From: an uncultured bacterium
GTDB taxonomy: Bacteria > Myxococcota_A > UBA9160 > SMWR01
Length of the DNA stretch: 42,313 bases
Direction: 5' to 3'
Assembly (NCBI GenBank): GCA_937937315.1
Contig: CALDCK010000129.1
Span: forward strand, 1-42,313
In this document: piece by piece, positions 9,769 to 18,878 of the stretch
How positions within the stretch are numbered: the first letter of the stretch is position 1
How the letters are laid out: the number at the start of each line of letters is the position of its first letter
The notes under the pieces: generated by a model
Database searches by the model: none
Told to the model about the DNA's origin: nothing
The model's input: the letters and a program-made list of their open reading frames with translations, nothing else
Program-made: the position numbers and the translations under genes

Positions 9769-10512
9769 ATGCCGGTCAGCCCGCTCGCGACGCCCTTCCG
9801 CCAACGCTTCGCTCACGCCCGGGCCCTCGACATCGAGGCGCAGCTGGGCGAGTGCGCGGACTACCTCCAGCACCCCGAGATCCTGGTGATGGAGTTCCTC
9901 GAGTCCTACCACCAGATCGAGCGCGAGTGGAGCCCCAAGGCCTCGCTGCGCCAGGAGGACGACGGCGGCGAGCTGGTCCTCGAGCCCTTCTACGAGTCCC
10001 TCGAGCTGCACGTGCGCGGCGCCAGCCGGGAGGACGAGCGCCTGGTGTGCGTCTCGGGCTCCCTCTCGCCCCTGCCCACGGACGGTCATCCAGCCCTCTC
10101 GGGCCAGGGCCTCGACTTCGTGGGGCAACGCGTAGGCACCTCGAGCCGGATCGTGATGGGCGTGGCCCAGGCCTCGAAGGAAGAGACCCCCTACGTGATG
10201 CTGATCCGCGCACTCAACTGCCTGGCCGAGCTCTCGCCCCCCCTGCGCGTGCTCCAGCTGGGCAACGAAGTCCTCCACGACTCCGTTCCCGAGGACGCCC
10301 GCTTCGACCTCACCCTCGGCGTCACCGAGCTCGAACCGAGCGAGACGTGGACGGCGGTGGGCGAGCTCACGCGCGATCTCGCGGAGGTGTTCAAGCGCCG
10401 GATCTCTGCGGAGGCGCAGTTCTCCGACTGGATCGGCTGGATCGACTGCGCGGAGATCGAGCTCGGCGCCAGCGACGGAGTGACGACCCTCAGACGCCTC
10501 TGGCGCGTCTAG
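9769..10512 (+). CDS. Hypothetical protein
   Basis: Long ORF from ATG 9769, collinear with the upstream phosphotransferase; no family recognised. Confidence 0.65.
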   Translation: MPVSPLATPFRQRFAHARALDIEAQLGECADYLQHPEILVMEFLESYHQIEREWSPKASLRQEDDGGELVLEPFYESLELHVRGASREDERLVCVSGSLSPLPTDGHPALSGQGLDFVGQRVGTSSRIVMGVAQASKEETPYVMLIRALNCLAELSPPLRVLQLGNEVLHDSVPEDARFDLTLGVTELEPSETWTAVGELTRDLAEVFKRRISAEAQFSDWIGWIDCAEIELGASDGVTTLRRLWRV

Positions 10513-11828
10513 ACTCCCTGGCCGCCGTCGCGTCGTGAAGCGGCGCGACGCGCCCGACGCAGCGCGCGCTGCAGCTCCGCGGTGTGGATCTGGCAGTTTC
10601 CGAAAGGCAGCTCGAGCACCGGCACCGTCGCCCGATCGATCACCCGACGCGAGGGCCAGATCGCCTCCCCCGCCAGGAAGGGCGCCACGAAGCGCATCTG
10701 CTGCTCGGCCCGGGGCCAGATCGAGCAGACCGCTTGCATGACTCCGACGACGAAGAGACTCTCGTGCCGCGGGTGCCGGACGCCCCACGCCAGGCGGAGC
10801 CCATCGCGCTCGAGCTCGGGGACGCTCTCCCGCAGGAACGGGAACGAGAGCCGATAGCCGGTGGCGACGACGATCGCGTCGATTCGCTCGGTGCTGCCGT
10901 CGACGAACTCCACCCCGGCGCCGCGCAGCCGACGCACCCCGGGCTTCGGCTGGATCGCTCCGCTGCGACAGCGTTCGAGCACGTGGTCGTTCAGCACCAC
11001 CCGCTTCTCGAGGGGATTCGCCGGTACCGGGGGCAGCCCCACCTCCTCGGGGCGTGGGAGCGCCGCAGTGATTCGGGCGAGGACGCGCGGAAACGCCCGC
11101 TCGAAGAAGGGGCGGCGCAGGGGCGGGGGGAGCCAGCGCAGCGGGCCCGTCAATGGGTCCGACGGATGGGGGACGGAGACGGGCACCCGGGGAAGGATCG
11201 TCTGTCCGCTCCGCGCGGACAGGAAGACCCGGCCCGCAGCCCCCTGCTCCGAGAGCTCCACAGCGAGCTCGCAGGCGGTGACCCCGAGCCCGATCACCAA
11301 CACGTTCCGCCCGCGACTGTCGATCGGATGCTGTGGATCCCGGTAGTCCTTCGCGTGGATCATGGGCCCATCGAAGTCCCCCTCGAGCTCGGGCCATCGC
11401 GGGTCCCACAGGTTTCCGGTCGCCACCACGAGCGCGTCGTGAACGACCCGCTCTCCCGAATCGAGTTCGAGCTCCCAGCGACCCTCCGCGGTCGGCGTGG
11501 CGCGCTCGACGCGGGTCGAGAGCCGGAGATGGGGGTCGAGCCCGAAGTGCGCGGCGTAGCGCGAGAACCACTCCGCCATCTGTTCGTGGCTCGGATACTC
11601 CGGATAGTCCTCCGGCAGCGCGTAGTCCGTGAAGCGGCTCATCGCCTTGTGGGTGTTCGTACGCAGAGACCGGTAGGCGGCGGAGGTCCCGCTCGAGTTC
11701 TCGAACACCCAATGCCCGCCGACCCGATCGCCGGCCTCGTAGCCGACGAAGGGAATCCGCCACTCCGAGAGCGTCTTGCAGGCGACCAGTCCACACGGAC
11801 CCGCACCGATCACGCCGACCGACGGCAT
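10509..11828 (-). CDS. Flavin-containing monooxygenase
   Basis: VGVIGAGPCGLVACKTL FAD site; VLVIGLGVTACELAVELSEQ NADP site; DAIVVATGYRLSFPF. Confidence 0.9.
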   Translation of the reverse strand: MPSVGVIGAGPCGLVACKTLSEWRIPFVGYEAGDRVGGHWVFENSSGTSAAYRSLRTNTHKAMSRFTDYALPEDYPEYPSHEQMAEWFSRYAAHFGLDPHLRLSTRVERATPTAEGRWELELDSGERVVHDALVVATGNLWDPRWPELEGDFDGPMIHAKDYRDPQHPIDSRGRNVLVIGLGVTACELAVELSEQGAAGRVFLSARSGQTILPRVPVSVPHPSDPLTGPLRWLPPPLRRPFFERAFPRVLARITAALPRPEEVGLPPVPANPLEKRVVLNDHVLERCRSGAIQPKPGVRRLRGAGVEFVDGSTERIDAIVVATGYRLSFPFLRESVPELERDGLRLAWGVRHPRHESLFVVGVMQAVCSIWPRAEQQMRFVAPFLAGEAIWPSRRVIDRATVPVLELPFGNCQIHTAELQRALRRARRAASRRDGGQGV

Positions 11829-11971
11829 TCCAGCCCTTTCCACGTCTCGGAACGATGAACCCCCTCGCGCGCGACCCAGAACCCGGGAGGTCTCATGATA
11901 AACTCGACGCCACCTTTCCTGAGCGATCTCACCGCGACCGCCTGGACCGTTTCGAAGGAGCGCCGACAGCC

Positions 11972-13483
11972 ATGTACACCATCGCGGATCCGCTCGCCCA
12001 CGCCCATCGCAACACACCCGATCGGCTGGCCACGGTTTGCGGCGAGACACGGCACACCTACGCGCAGCTCTGGTCCCGCTGCCGCCGGCTCGGAGCGGCC
12101 CTCACCGCCGCCGGTATCGAGGTCGGAGACCGGGTGGCGATCCTGGCCGACAACAGTCACACCTACATCGAGGTCTACGCCGGAGTTCCGGCATCGGGCC
12201 GCGTCGTGGTTCCGCTGAACACGCGACACGCGGAGCCCGAGCTGCTCTACGCCCTCGAAGACTCGGGGTCCCGCATCCTGCTGACCGACCGCGAGCCCGG
12301 AAGGCTGGCAGACCCGGTCGAGCGGGTCGTACGCATCCCCGACGAGTACGAGGCCTGGATCGCAGGCGGGGACGAGATCGACCTCGGAAAGGGGATCGAT
12401 GAAGAGACGCTGGCGGGACTCTTCTACACCGGCGGAACCACCGGGGTCTCCAAGGGCGTGATGCTCACCCATCGCAACCTGATCGCGAACACCTTCCAAT
12501 GGATGGCCCGCGTGCTCTACGACAGCAGCGACGTCATGCTCGTCATGGCGCCGCTCTTCCACGCCGCCGGCTCGAATTGCGTCCTCGCCAACATCTGGAC
12601 CGGTGGCGCCCAGGTCCTCCTTCCGGGCTTCACGGCCGCCGCCGCCCTGGACCTGATCGAAGCCGAGGCCTGCACGGCAACCCTCGGCGTGCCAACCATG
12701 CTCGCGGCGATTGCGGAGGAGCAGCAGACCCGTGCCCGCGACACGAGCTCTCTGCGCTGGGTCGCCCACGGCGGATCGCCCATCGCGAGCGAGGTGCTGC
12801 GCCGCGTTCACCAGGCGATCCCCTCCGCCGAGCTGATCGAAGTCTACGGCGCGACGGAGCTCTCCCCCCTCGCAACGGTGCAACGCCACGAAGAGGCCCT
12901 GATCGACACGGAGCGCGTGCGATCCTGCGGCCAGCCCCTGCCGGGGGTCGAGGTCCGGATCGCAGCCGAAGACGGACGCGCCCTCCCGACGGGGACGGTC
13001 GGTGAGGTGACCGTGCGCGCGCCCACGGTGATGCGAGGCTACTGGGGGAAGGAGGAGCAGACCGCCTCGGCGCTGCGCGACGGCTACTACTGGACGGGCG
13101 ACCTCGGCTACCTGGACGACGAGGGATTCCTGTTCCTGGTCGACCGCTCGAAGGACATGATCGTGTCCGGCGGAGAGAACGTGTACTCGACCGAGGTCGA
13201 GGAGGTGCTCTTCGAGCACCCGGCCGTGCTCGAGGCCGCTGTCTTCGGTGTGCCAGACGAAAAGTGGGGCGAGGCGGTGTGGGCCGCGGTCCAGCTTCGC
13301 GAGGGCGAGTCCGTCGACGTCGAGACGCTGATCCGCTTCTGCCGCGAGCGCCTCGGGGGATACAAGGTCCCGAAGGGCATCGATCTCCACGCGGAGCCGC
13401 TGCCCAAGTCGGGGCCCGGGAAGTTCCTGAAGCGCAAGCTTCGCGAGCCCTACTGGGAAGGCCGGGATCGCGCTGTGAACTGA
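11972..13483 (+). CDS. Acyl-CoA synthetase (AMP-binding enzyme)
   Basis: LFYTGGTTGVSKGVMLTHRNL; EVYGATELSP; GYYWTGDLGYLDDEGFLFLVDRSKDMIVSGGENVYSTEVE. Confidence 0.95.
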   Translation: MYTIADPLAHAHRNTPDRLATVCGETRHTYAQLWSRCRRLGAALTAAGIEVGDRVAILADNSHTYIEVYAGVPASGRVVVPLNTRHAEPELLYALEDSGSRILLTDREPGRLADPVERVVRIPDEYEAWIAGGDEIDLGKGIDEETLAGLFYTGGTTGVSKGVMLTHRNLIANTFQWMARVLYDSSDVMLVMAPLFHAAGSNCVLANIWTGGAQVLLPGFTAAAALDLIEAEACTATLGVPTMLAAIAEEQQTRARDTSSLRWVAHGGSPIASEVLRRVHQAIPSAELIEVYGATELSPLATVQRHEEALIDTERVRSCGQPLPGVEVRIAAEDGRALPTGTVGEVTVRAPTVMRGYWGKEEQTASALRDGYYWTGDLGYLDDEGFLFLVDRSKDMIVSGGENVYSTEVEEVLFEHPAVLEAAVFGVPDEKWGEAVWAAVQLREGESVDVETLIRFCRERLGGYKVPKGIDLHAEPLPKSGPGKFLKRKLREPYWEGRDRAVN

Positions 13484-13531
13484 GACCGGAGAGTCCCGTC
13501 TCGCGGAGCCTCGCGTCCGACTCCCTTCCGC

Positions 13532-13792
13532 TCAGGGCGCCGTCGGGAAGACTCGCCGGCCGCGCACCTTCGCCACCTCTGCATCCAGCTCGCCGATGGT
13601 GTGAAGGCGTCGGACGACGGCATCCTCGAGGATCACCCCGGTGCTGCGCTCGATGGCCTCCGCCAGCTCGAAGAGGTCGAGCGGATCGAGCCCCACTTCC
13701 TCGAGGGTGGTGCCGGAAGAAAGCTCCCCGGGCGAGATTCCGAACTCCCGCACGAGCAGATCGGAAAGCCACCGACTCACGGTGTCTCTCAT
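13532..13792 (-). CDS. Acyl carrier protein-like protein lacking the conserved phosphopantetheine serine
   Basis: ACP-like helix II region EEVGLDPLDLFELAEAIERSTGV; the expected DSL motif is DPL (CCG codon, complement of 13682-13684). Confidence 0.65.
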   Translation of the reverse strand: MRDTVSRWLSDLLVREFGISPGELSSGTTLEEVGLDPLDLFELAEAIERSTGVILEDAVVRRLHTIGELDAEVAKVRGRRVFPTAP

Positions 13793-13856
13793 CCTGAGCC
13801 CTCCCGGCGACGACCCGCTCCTGGGACGATTCGCTTCCGTGCGGGATCGCCGCCTC

Positions 13857-13940
13857 CTACTCGACTGCGATCTGCTTCGGCTTCGCCGCCTCGCCGCGGG
13901 GCACTTCAATCCTCAGGACGCCGTCGGGGAGCGCTTCCGG
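13857..13940 (-). pseudogene. Hsp20/alpha-crystallin C-terminal remnant
   Basis: Reverse-complement frame reads PEALPDGVLRIEVPRGEAAKPKQIAVE*, matching the C-terminal beta9/IXI-tail style of Hsp20. No recognisable upstream alpha-crystallin sequence in frame. Confidence 0.5.
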
Positions 13941-14253
13941 CCATCGAAGACACGATGGCTGAGGCCCGGAAGGCCCCTCGCTTCACGACACCCGAACGGA
14001 TCCCAACGGGCGACCTCTGTCGGTGGTTTCCTGCCCGTCCCCCCCTCCTTCGCGGCGCGACCGCTGCACACTGCCGGCGAGCGTTCTGCTCGTGCGACTT
14101 CGGCCTGTCCTCGTAACCGGTGCAACCGCCGTGCCGAGCGGTCAGCGCACGTCCTCGGCGCCCATCCTGCGGGGAGACGACACGCAAAGGTGTGCCGGAA
14201 CGACCCAGGGCCGTGGGCACGGTCCATGCACTACTCGGGCTCGAGGTTCTGCA

Positions 14254-14814
14254 ATGCCCGATACGTCCAAACGCCCGGCCGAGGTGGCGCGTCTAGAGGC
14301 GCTCTTCCGCACCCATCCCGCCTGGCGTGAGGCGGCCCGCCACATCCGCGACGACGCGAGCAGCGACGTCCACTTCAGCTCCCAGGAGGGAAAGGTGTGG
14401 CATCTCGTCCGGGTGGAGGGCGAGACCCTGCTGCTCGACGGCCCCTCGCCAGATCCGGACTTCGCCTTCGGCTTCAACCCCGCCGCAGTCGATCGGCTCG
14501 CCGCGGTCGAAGGTGGCGTCGGTGCGTTCGCCGTCGAGCTGTTCCAGCTGATCACCGAGACGGATCCCGCGAAGCGGATCGGGTTCCGCATCGCGACGTC
14601 CTTCCCGCAGCTCGTGCGCAAGGGCTACCTGACCCTCCTCGCCTCCGGCGGGCTACGCGTGCTCGCCTTTGGCGCGTCGCGCGGCATCCGCACGCTCAGC
14701 GACCTGCGGACGCTCGTCGAACAGGTCCGCTCGCCCGTCCCCGAGGCCTGGGAGACCCGGACCGACGACACCGATACCGCGAAGAAGGCCAGTCGTTCAC
14801 AGCCAGGACCCTAG
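14254..14814 (+). CDS. Hypothetical protein (sterol carrier-like lipid-binding domain possible)
   Basis: ORF MPDTSKRPAEVARLEALFRTHPAWREAARHIRDD...; no firm family. Confidence 0.55.
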   Translation: MPDTSKRPAEVARLEALFRTHPAWREAARHIRDDASSDVHFSSQEGKVWHLVRVEGETLLLDGPSPDPDFAFGFNPAAVDRLAAVEGGVGAFAVELFQLITETDPAKRIGFRIATSFPQLVRKGYLTLLASGGLRVLAFGASRGIRTLSDLRTLVEQVRSPVPEAWETRTDDTDTAKKASRSQPGP

Positions 14815-14823
14815 AACCCCTCT

Positions 14824-14846
14824 CCTGGGCCCCGACCGGGGCCAGG
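14824..14846 (+). terminator. Strong GC hairpin just after a stop codon, possible terminator
   Basis: CCTGGGCCCC-GACC-GGGGCCAGG (9 bp with one bulged G), 10 nt after the stop of 14254-14814; no clear T-run. Confidence 0.35.
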
Positions 14847-14977
14847 CGTCCGGGTTCGAGTCGAGGTGTGGTGTCGCAGTCACGGCTGCAGCGACGGCGA
14901 GTTCTCGCCACGAAGGCATCGTGTCGAAGGTGGGCCGCGGCTGACTCTGGGGGGTCGAGATGGGCTCTGGCGTTGCG

Positions 14978-15874
14978 CTAGACGACCTTTGCGCGGAAGA
15001 ACGCACCGGCGCGACCCAGGGCGGCCGCGGCCTCGGCAATGCCGGCGCTCGCGAGCCCCTGGAAGCCGTGGATCATCTCCGGAACGATCTCGAGCCGAAC
15101 CTCCACGCCGACGCGCCCCGCGTGGCGGGCCATCGCGAGCGCGTCGTCCCGCGTGAGATCGATCTGCCCGACCTGGAGGAAGAGCGGGGGAAGCCCGGTC
15201 AGATCGGCGTGGATCGGTGAGACACGCGGATCGCGCAGGTCTCCCCCGTCGCCGACGTAGTCGCGTCCGCGGGCGCACACGAAGTCCGCGTGGGCGAAGG
15301 GATCCGGCGCCAGCGGAGCGCGAGCCGAGTCGCCCCTCGCCTCGAGATCGAACCAGCCGCCGAGGGACACCACCGCAGCCGGTTGGGGTACGCCCTCGTC
15401 CCGCACCCGGAGCAGCGCGGCGACGGCGAGCCCTCCGCCGCAGGAGTCGCCGACGATTCCCACGTGTTCGGGCCGCACGCCCTGGGCCAGCAGCCCGCGG
15501 TACGCGCCCGCGCAGTCTTCGAGCGCGGCGGGAAAGCGATGCTCCGGTGCGAGCCGGTAGTCGACCAGCAGGACCCGCGCACCGAAGGGTCTCGCCAGCA
15601 TCTCGGCGTAGAAGAGATAGCCGTCGCCCCCGGCGGCGATGAAGGCCCCACCGTGACAGAGCACGAGCACGCGCTCCGAGTCGCGGGTTTCGGGCGTGTC
15701 GACCCAGGCGCAGCGCACACCGCCGTACTCGGTCCAGGCCACCCGGGTGCCGTCGGCGACCGGATGTCCGTGAACGGCCTCGAGCTTCTCCCGGGCCACC
15801 TCGACAGGATCCCCGGGCGCCACCAGGGGCCGGGTCATGGCGGCGACCAGGGCCTCGTACTCGCGGCTCGCCAT
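14978..15874 (-). CDS. Alpha/beta hydrolase, hormone-sensitive lipase-like
   Basis: LVLCHGGAFIAAGGDGY (HGGAF oxyanion); VGIVGDSCGGGLAVA (GDSxGG nucleophile elbow); MIHGF. Confidence 0.92.
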   Translation of the reverse strand: MASREYEALVAAMTRPLVAPGDPVEVAREKLEAVHGHPVADGTRVAWTEYGGVRCAWVDTPETRDSERVLVLCHGGAFIAAGGDGYLFYAEMLARPFGARVLLVDYRLAPEHRFPAALEDCAGAYRGLLAQGVRPEHVGIVGDSCGGGLAVAALLRVRDEGVPQPAAVVSLGGWFDLEARGDSARAPLAPDPFAHADFVCARGRDYVGDGGDLRDPRVSPIHADLTGLPPLFLQVGQIDLTRDDALAMARHAGRVGVEVRLEIVPEMIHGFQGLASAGIAEAAAALGRAGAFFRAKVV

Positions 15875-15969
15875 CTACCGTCGCACCTCGGGGTGGGATC
15901 CACCGTCGCGCGAACGTAGCAGCCCCCGCACGCGGCGAACGCGGTTGCGGCCCTGCTATCCTGATCGGC

Positions 15970-18042
15970 GTGGGGGGAGCGTGGCTGCGCGGCGGATCGC
16001 GCGGTGCGACGGTCGAGGGCGTCGTGCCGTGGCTCGTACTCCCCTTTCTGCTCGCCATCGCCTGCAACGCCCCGACGCCCCCGGCCTCCGACGTCGTGAT
16101 CGTCACCTGGGACACCGTCCGCGCGGACCACGTCGGACCCGCCGCGGCCCCCGAACGTCCCTACGCCGCTCCGTCAGCGGCACCGGCGGGGGCCAGTCCC
16201 ACACCACGCCTGGACGCACTGGCCCGCGAAGGCGTCGCCTTCCTCGAGGCACGCACGCCGGTTCCGATCACCCTTCCCGCCCACGCGTCACTCCTCACCG
16301 GCCTCTACCCGCACCATCACGGCGCGCGCGACAACGGACAGTTCCGCGTGGCCGAGTCGGCTCCGACCCTGGCCGCGCACTTCCGGGACTCCGGCTACGC
16401 CACCGGGGCCTTCGTCTCGAGCGCCGTGCTGGCCCGGGGCTTCGGCCTCGACCGCGGCTTCGACGTCTACGACGATGCGCTCACCGTCGAGACCGGCAAT
16501 CGCACCGTCGCCTCACGACGCGCGGACCAGACCGTCTCCGCAGCCCTCGGCTGGCTCGAGACCCTCCCCGACGACCGGCCGGCCTTCCTCTGGGTCCATC
16601 TCTTCGCGCCCCACCGACCCTGGCGGGCGCCCGACGCGTTCACCGACCGCTTCGATCCCTATCGGGCCGAGATCGCCTTCGCCGATGCGGAGACCGGTCG
16701 CCTCCTCGACGCCCTGTCCACGGCGGGACGCCTCGACAGCGCGCTCGTCGTCGTCACGAGCGACCACGGCGAGGGCCTCGGCGAGCATGGCGAAGGCACC
16801 CACTCGTACTTCGCCTACGACAGCACCCTGCGGGTGCCCCTGGTCTTCTGGGCGGGTCCGGACGCTGAAGTCGCCTTCGAACCCGGGGCGCGGGTCGCAG
16901 GGCCGGCGGCCCTCGTGGACGTGGCGCCCACCCTCGCGACCGCGGCGGGGGTCGGGAGCTTCCCCGCCGACGGACGTTCCCTGGCCGACGCTCTCGGCGG
17001 AGAGGCGCCGATCCCCCTGCGAGCCCTGCCCTTCGAATCCGTCGTGCCGGCTCTCGACTACGCCACGGCCCCGATCTTCGGCGTCGTGGACGTCGACGGC
17101 GAGGCCTGGATCGATGCGCCGCGGCGCGAGCGCTACGACCTGTCCCGCGACCCCGCCCAGCGCCAGAACCGCTACCGCGCCTCGGACACCGATGCGGCGG
17201 ACGCGATCTTCGGAAGCATCGAGAGGGCCTGGCCACCGGCGGCCGCTCCCATCGCCCTCGACGACGCCACCCGCAGCCAGCTCGAAGCCCTGGGCTACGC
17301 CAGCGACGCCGAAGCCGTGACCCTGGGGACGAGCGACATCGACCCGAAGGATCGGATCGCCCTCTTCGACTTCAAGAGCCTGGGTGCGGAGACGCTCGGC
17401 CTCGAGGAGACGTTGCAACGCATCGACGCCCTGCGTGCGGAGCACGGCCAGGTCCTGGCTCTGGAGCGCTTCCGCACCGACACGCTCCTGGCACTGGGGC
17501 GCAGGCGAGAGGCGATCGAGACCCTCGAAGAGGCGGTGCGTACCCATCCTGGATCCACCGCGCTGGAGCGCCGCGCCAACGCCCTCCAGCGCGAGCGCGA
17601 CGAGAAGCGCGCTCTCGCAGACACGATCGCCGCCGCACTCGAGCGCGATCCGGATCACCCGACGGCCCGGCGCGACCTCGCGCTTACCCTGCACCAGCTC
17701 GAGGACTGGAGCGAGGCGCGCTCGCTCTACGAGGACTGGCTCGACCGACATCCCGAGGACGACGCCAGCCGCGCCAATCTGGCGCGGCTGCTGGCGTCGA
17801 CTGGCGCGCCGGAGACCGCCCTCGCGAGCCTCGCGGAACGACGCTTCCAGCCCGGACACGCCGTCGAGCTCGACTGCCTGGCCGGGCGCCTTCTCGCCGA
17901 GACCCTCGAGCGCGCGCCGGAAGCCCTCGCCGCGCTCCGCAGCTGCGAGGCCGGCGGCGGCCGACTCACCGCGCGAGGTCGGGCGGTCCTGGCCGAGGCT
18001 GCGGACACGAGCGCACCGGTTCCCGCGGCCCCGGCGCCCTGA
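15970..18042 (+). CDS. Alkaline phosphatase/sulfatase superfamily protein with C-terminal TPR-like region
   Basis: DVVIVTWDTVRADHVG; PITLPAHASLLTGLYPHHHGARDNG; VVVTSDHGEGLGEHGEGTHSYFAYDSTLRVPL; helical repeat C-terminus. A GTG start at 16024 giving a lipoprotein signal is equally plausible. Confidence 0.9.
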   Translation: MGGAWLRGGSRGATVEGVVPWLVLPFLLAIACNAPTPPASDVVIVTWDTVRADHVGPAAAPERPYAAPSAAPAGASPTPRLDALAREGVAFLEARTPVPITLPAHASLLTGLYPHHHGARDNGQFRVAESAPTLAAHFRDSGYATGAFVSSAVLARGFGLDRGFDVYDDALTVETGNRTVASRRADQTVSAALGWLETLPDDRPAFLWVHLFAPHRPWRAPDAFTDRFDPYRAEIAFADAETGRLLDALSTAGRLDSALVVVTSDHGEGLGEHGEGTHSYFAYDSTLRVPLVFWAGPDAEVAFEPGARVAGPAALVDVAPTLATAAGVGSFPADGRSLADALGGEAPIPLRALPFESVVPALDYATAPIFGVVDVDGEAWIDAPRRERYDLSRDPAQRQNRYRASDTDAADAIFGSIERAWPPAAAPIALDDATRSQLEALGYASDAEAVTLGTSDIDPKDRIALFDFKSLGAETLGLEETLQRIDALRAEHGQVLALERFRTDTLLALGRRREAIETLEEAVRTHPGSTALERRANALQRERDEKRALADTIAAALERDPDHPTARRDLALTLHQLEDWSEARSLYEDWLDRHPEDDASRANLARLLASTGAPETALASLAERRFQPGHAVELDCLAGRLLAETLERAPEALAALRSCEAGGGRLTARGRAVLAEAADTSAPVPAAPAP

Positions 18043-18057
18043 CGAGAGCCTCTGCGC

Positions 18058-18792
18058 CTACAGGAGTCCGCCAGCCGGCGCCGGACGCGCACGCTGGTTG
18101 TAGAGACGTGCGCGCAGCCGCTCGATCTCCTCGGGCGTGAACTTCGCGGGATCCACCGAGAGATCCGTCCCGGCCTCCATGCCCCGCTGCACCGGGGGTC
18201 GCGCGGAGAGCTCCTCGAACCAGCGCTTGAAGTAGGGGAAGGCGTCGAGGTCCTCGCCCTGGCTCTCCCAGCCCGCGCACCACGGATAGGAGATCATGTC
18301 GGCGATGGTGTACTCGCCGCCCGCGAGGTAGCGGCGGTCGTAGAGACGGTTGTTCATCACGCCGTAGAGCCGATTCGTCTCGTCGGCGAAACGTCGCAGG
18401 GCATAGGACTGGTCGCCCTGGGAGTCCTTCAGCCGGCGGAAGTGACCAAACTCCCCGAACTTCGGGCCCTGGTTCGCCATCTGCCAGATGACCCACTGGT
18501 TCACCTCGTGGCGCTCGCGCAGCGACTGGGGGTAGAACCGATCGGCCTTCTCGGCGAGGTAGAGCATGATCGCGCCGGACTCGAAGAGCGCGATGGGGTC
18601 GCCGCCGTCGGCCGGCTCGGTATCCACGATGGCCGGCATCCGGTTGTTGGGGCTGATCGCGAGGAAGGCGTCCTTGAACTGATCCCCCTCGCCGATGCTG
18701 CACGGGACGATCCGATAGGGCATCTCACACTCTTCGAGCAGGATCGTGACCTTCTTCCCGTTGGGTGTGGGCCAGTAGTGCAGATCGATCAT
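18058..18792 (-). CDS. Glutathione S-transferase (YghU/GstB-like)
   Basis: MIDLHYWPTPNGKKVTILLEECEMPYRIVPCSIGEGDQFKDAFLAISPNNRMPAIVD...ALFESGAIMLYLAEK. Confidence 0.92.
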   Translation of the reverse strand: MIDLHYWPTPNGKKVTILLEECEMPYRIVPCSIGEGDQFKDAFLAISPNNRMPAIVDTEPADGGDPIALFESGAIMLYLAEKADRFYPQSLRERHEVNQWVIWQMANQGPKFGEFGHFRRLKDSQGDQSYALRRFADETNRLYGVMNNRLYDRRYLAGGEYTIADMISYPWCAGWESQGEDLDAFPYFKRWFEELSARPPVQRGMEAGTDLSVDPAKFTPEEIERLRARLYNQRARPAPAGGLL

Positions 18793-18878
18793 GCTTCGCC
18801 CCCGGATGCTTGGGTGAGGTCCTGCCGGATTCAATGGGCCGACCGGCGATCGGCGCGCTCGATTGTAACCCGACTGCG

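Noticed and set aside
14847-14885. tRNA-like 3' end or att site (CGTCCGGGTTCGAGTCGAGG)
   Set aside because: T-loop-like GGTTCGAGTC is present, but the flanking 5-bp stem does not pair and no acceptor, D or anticodon arms were found.
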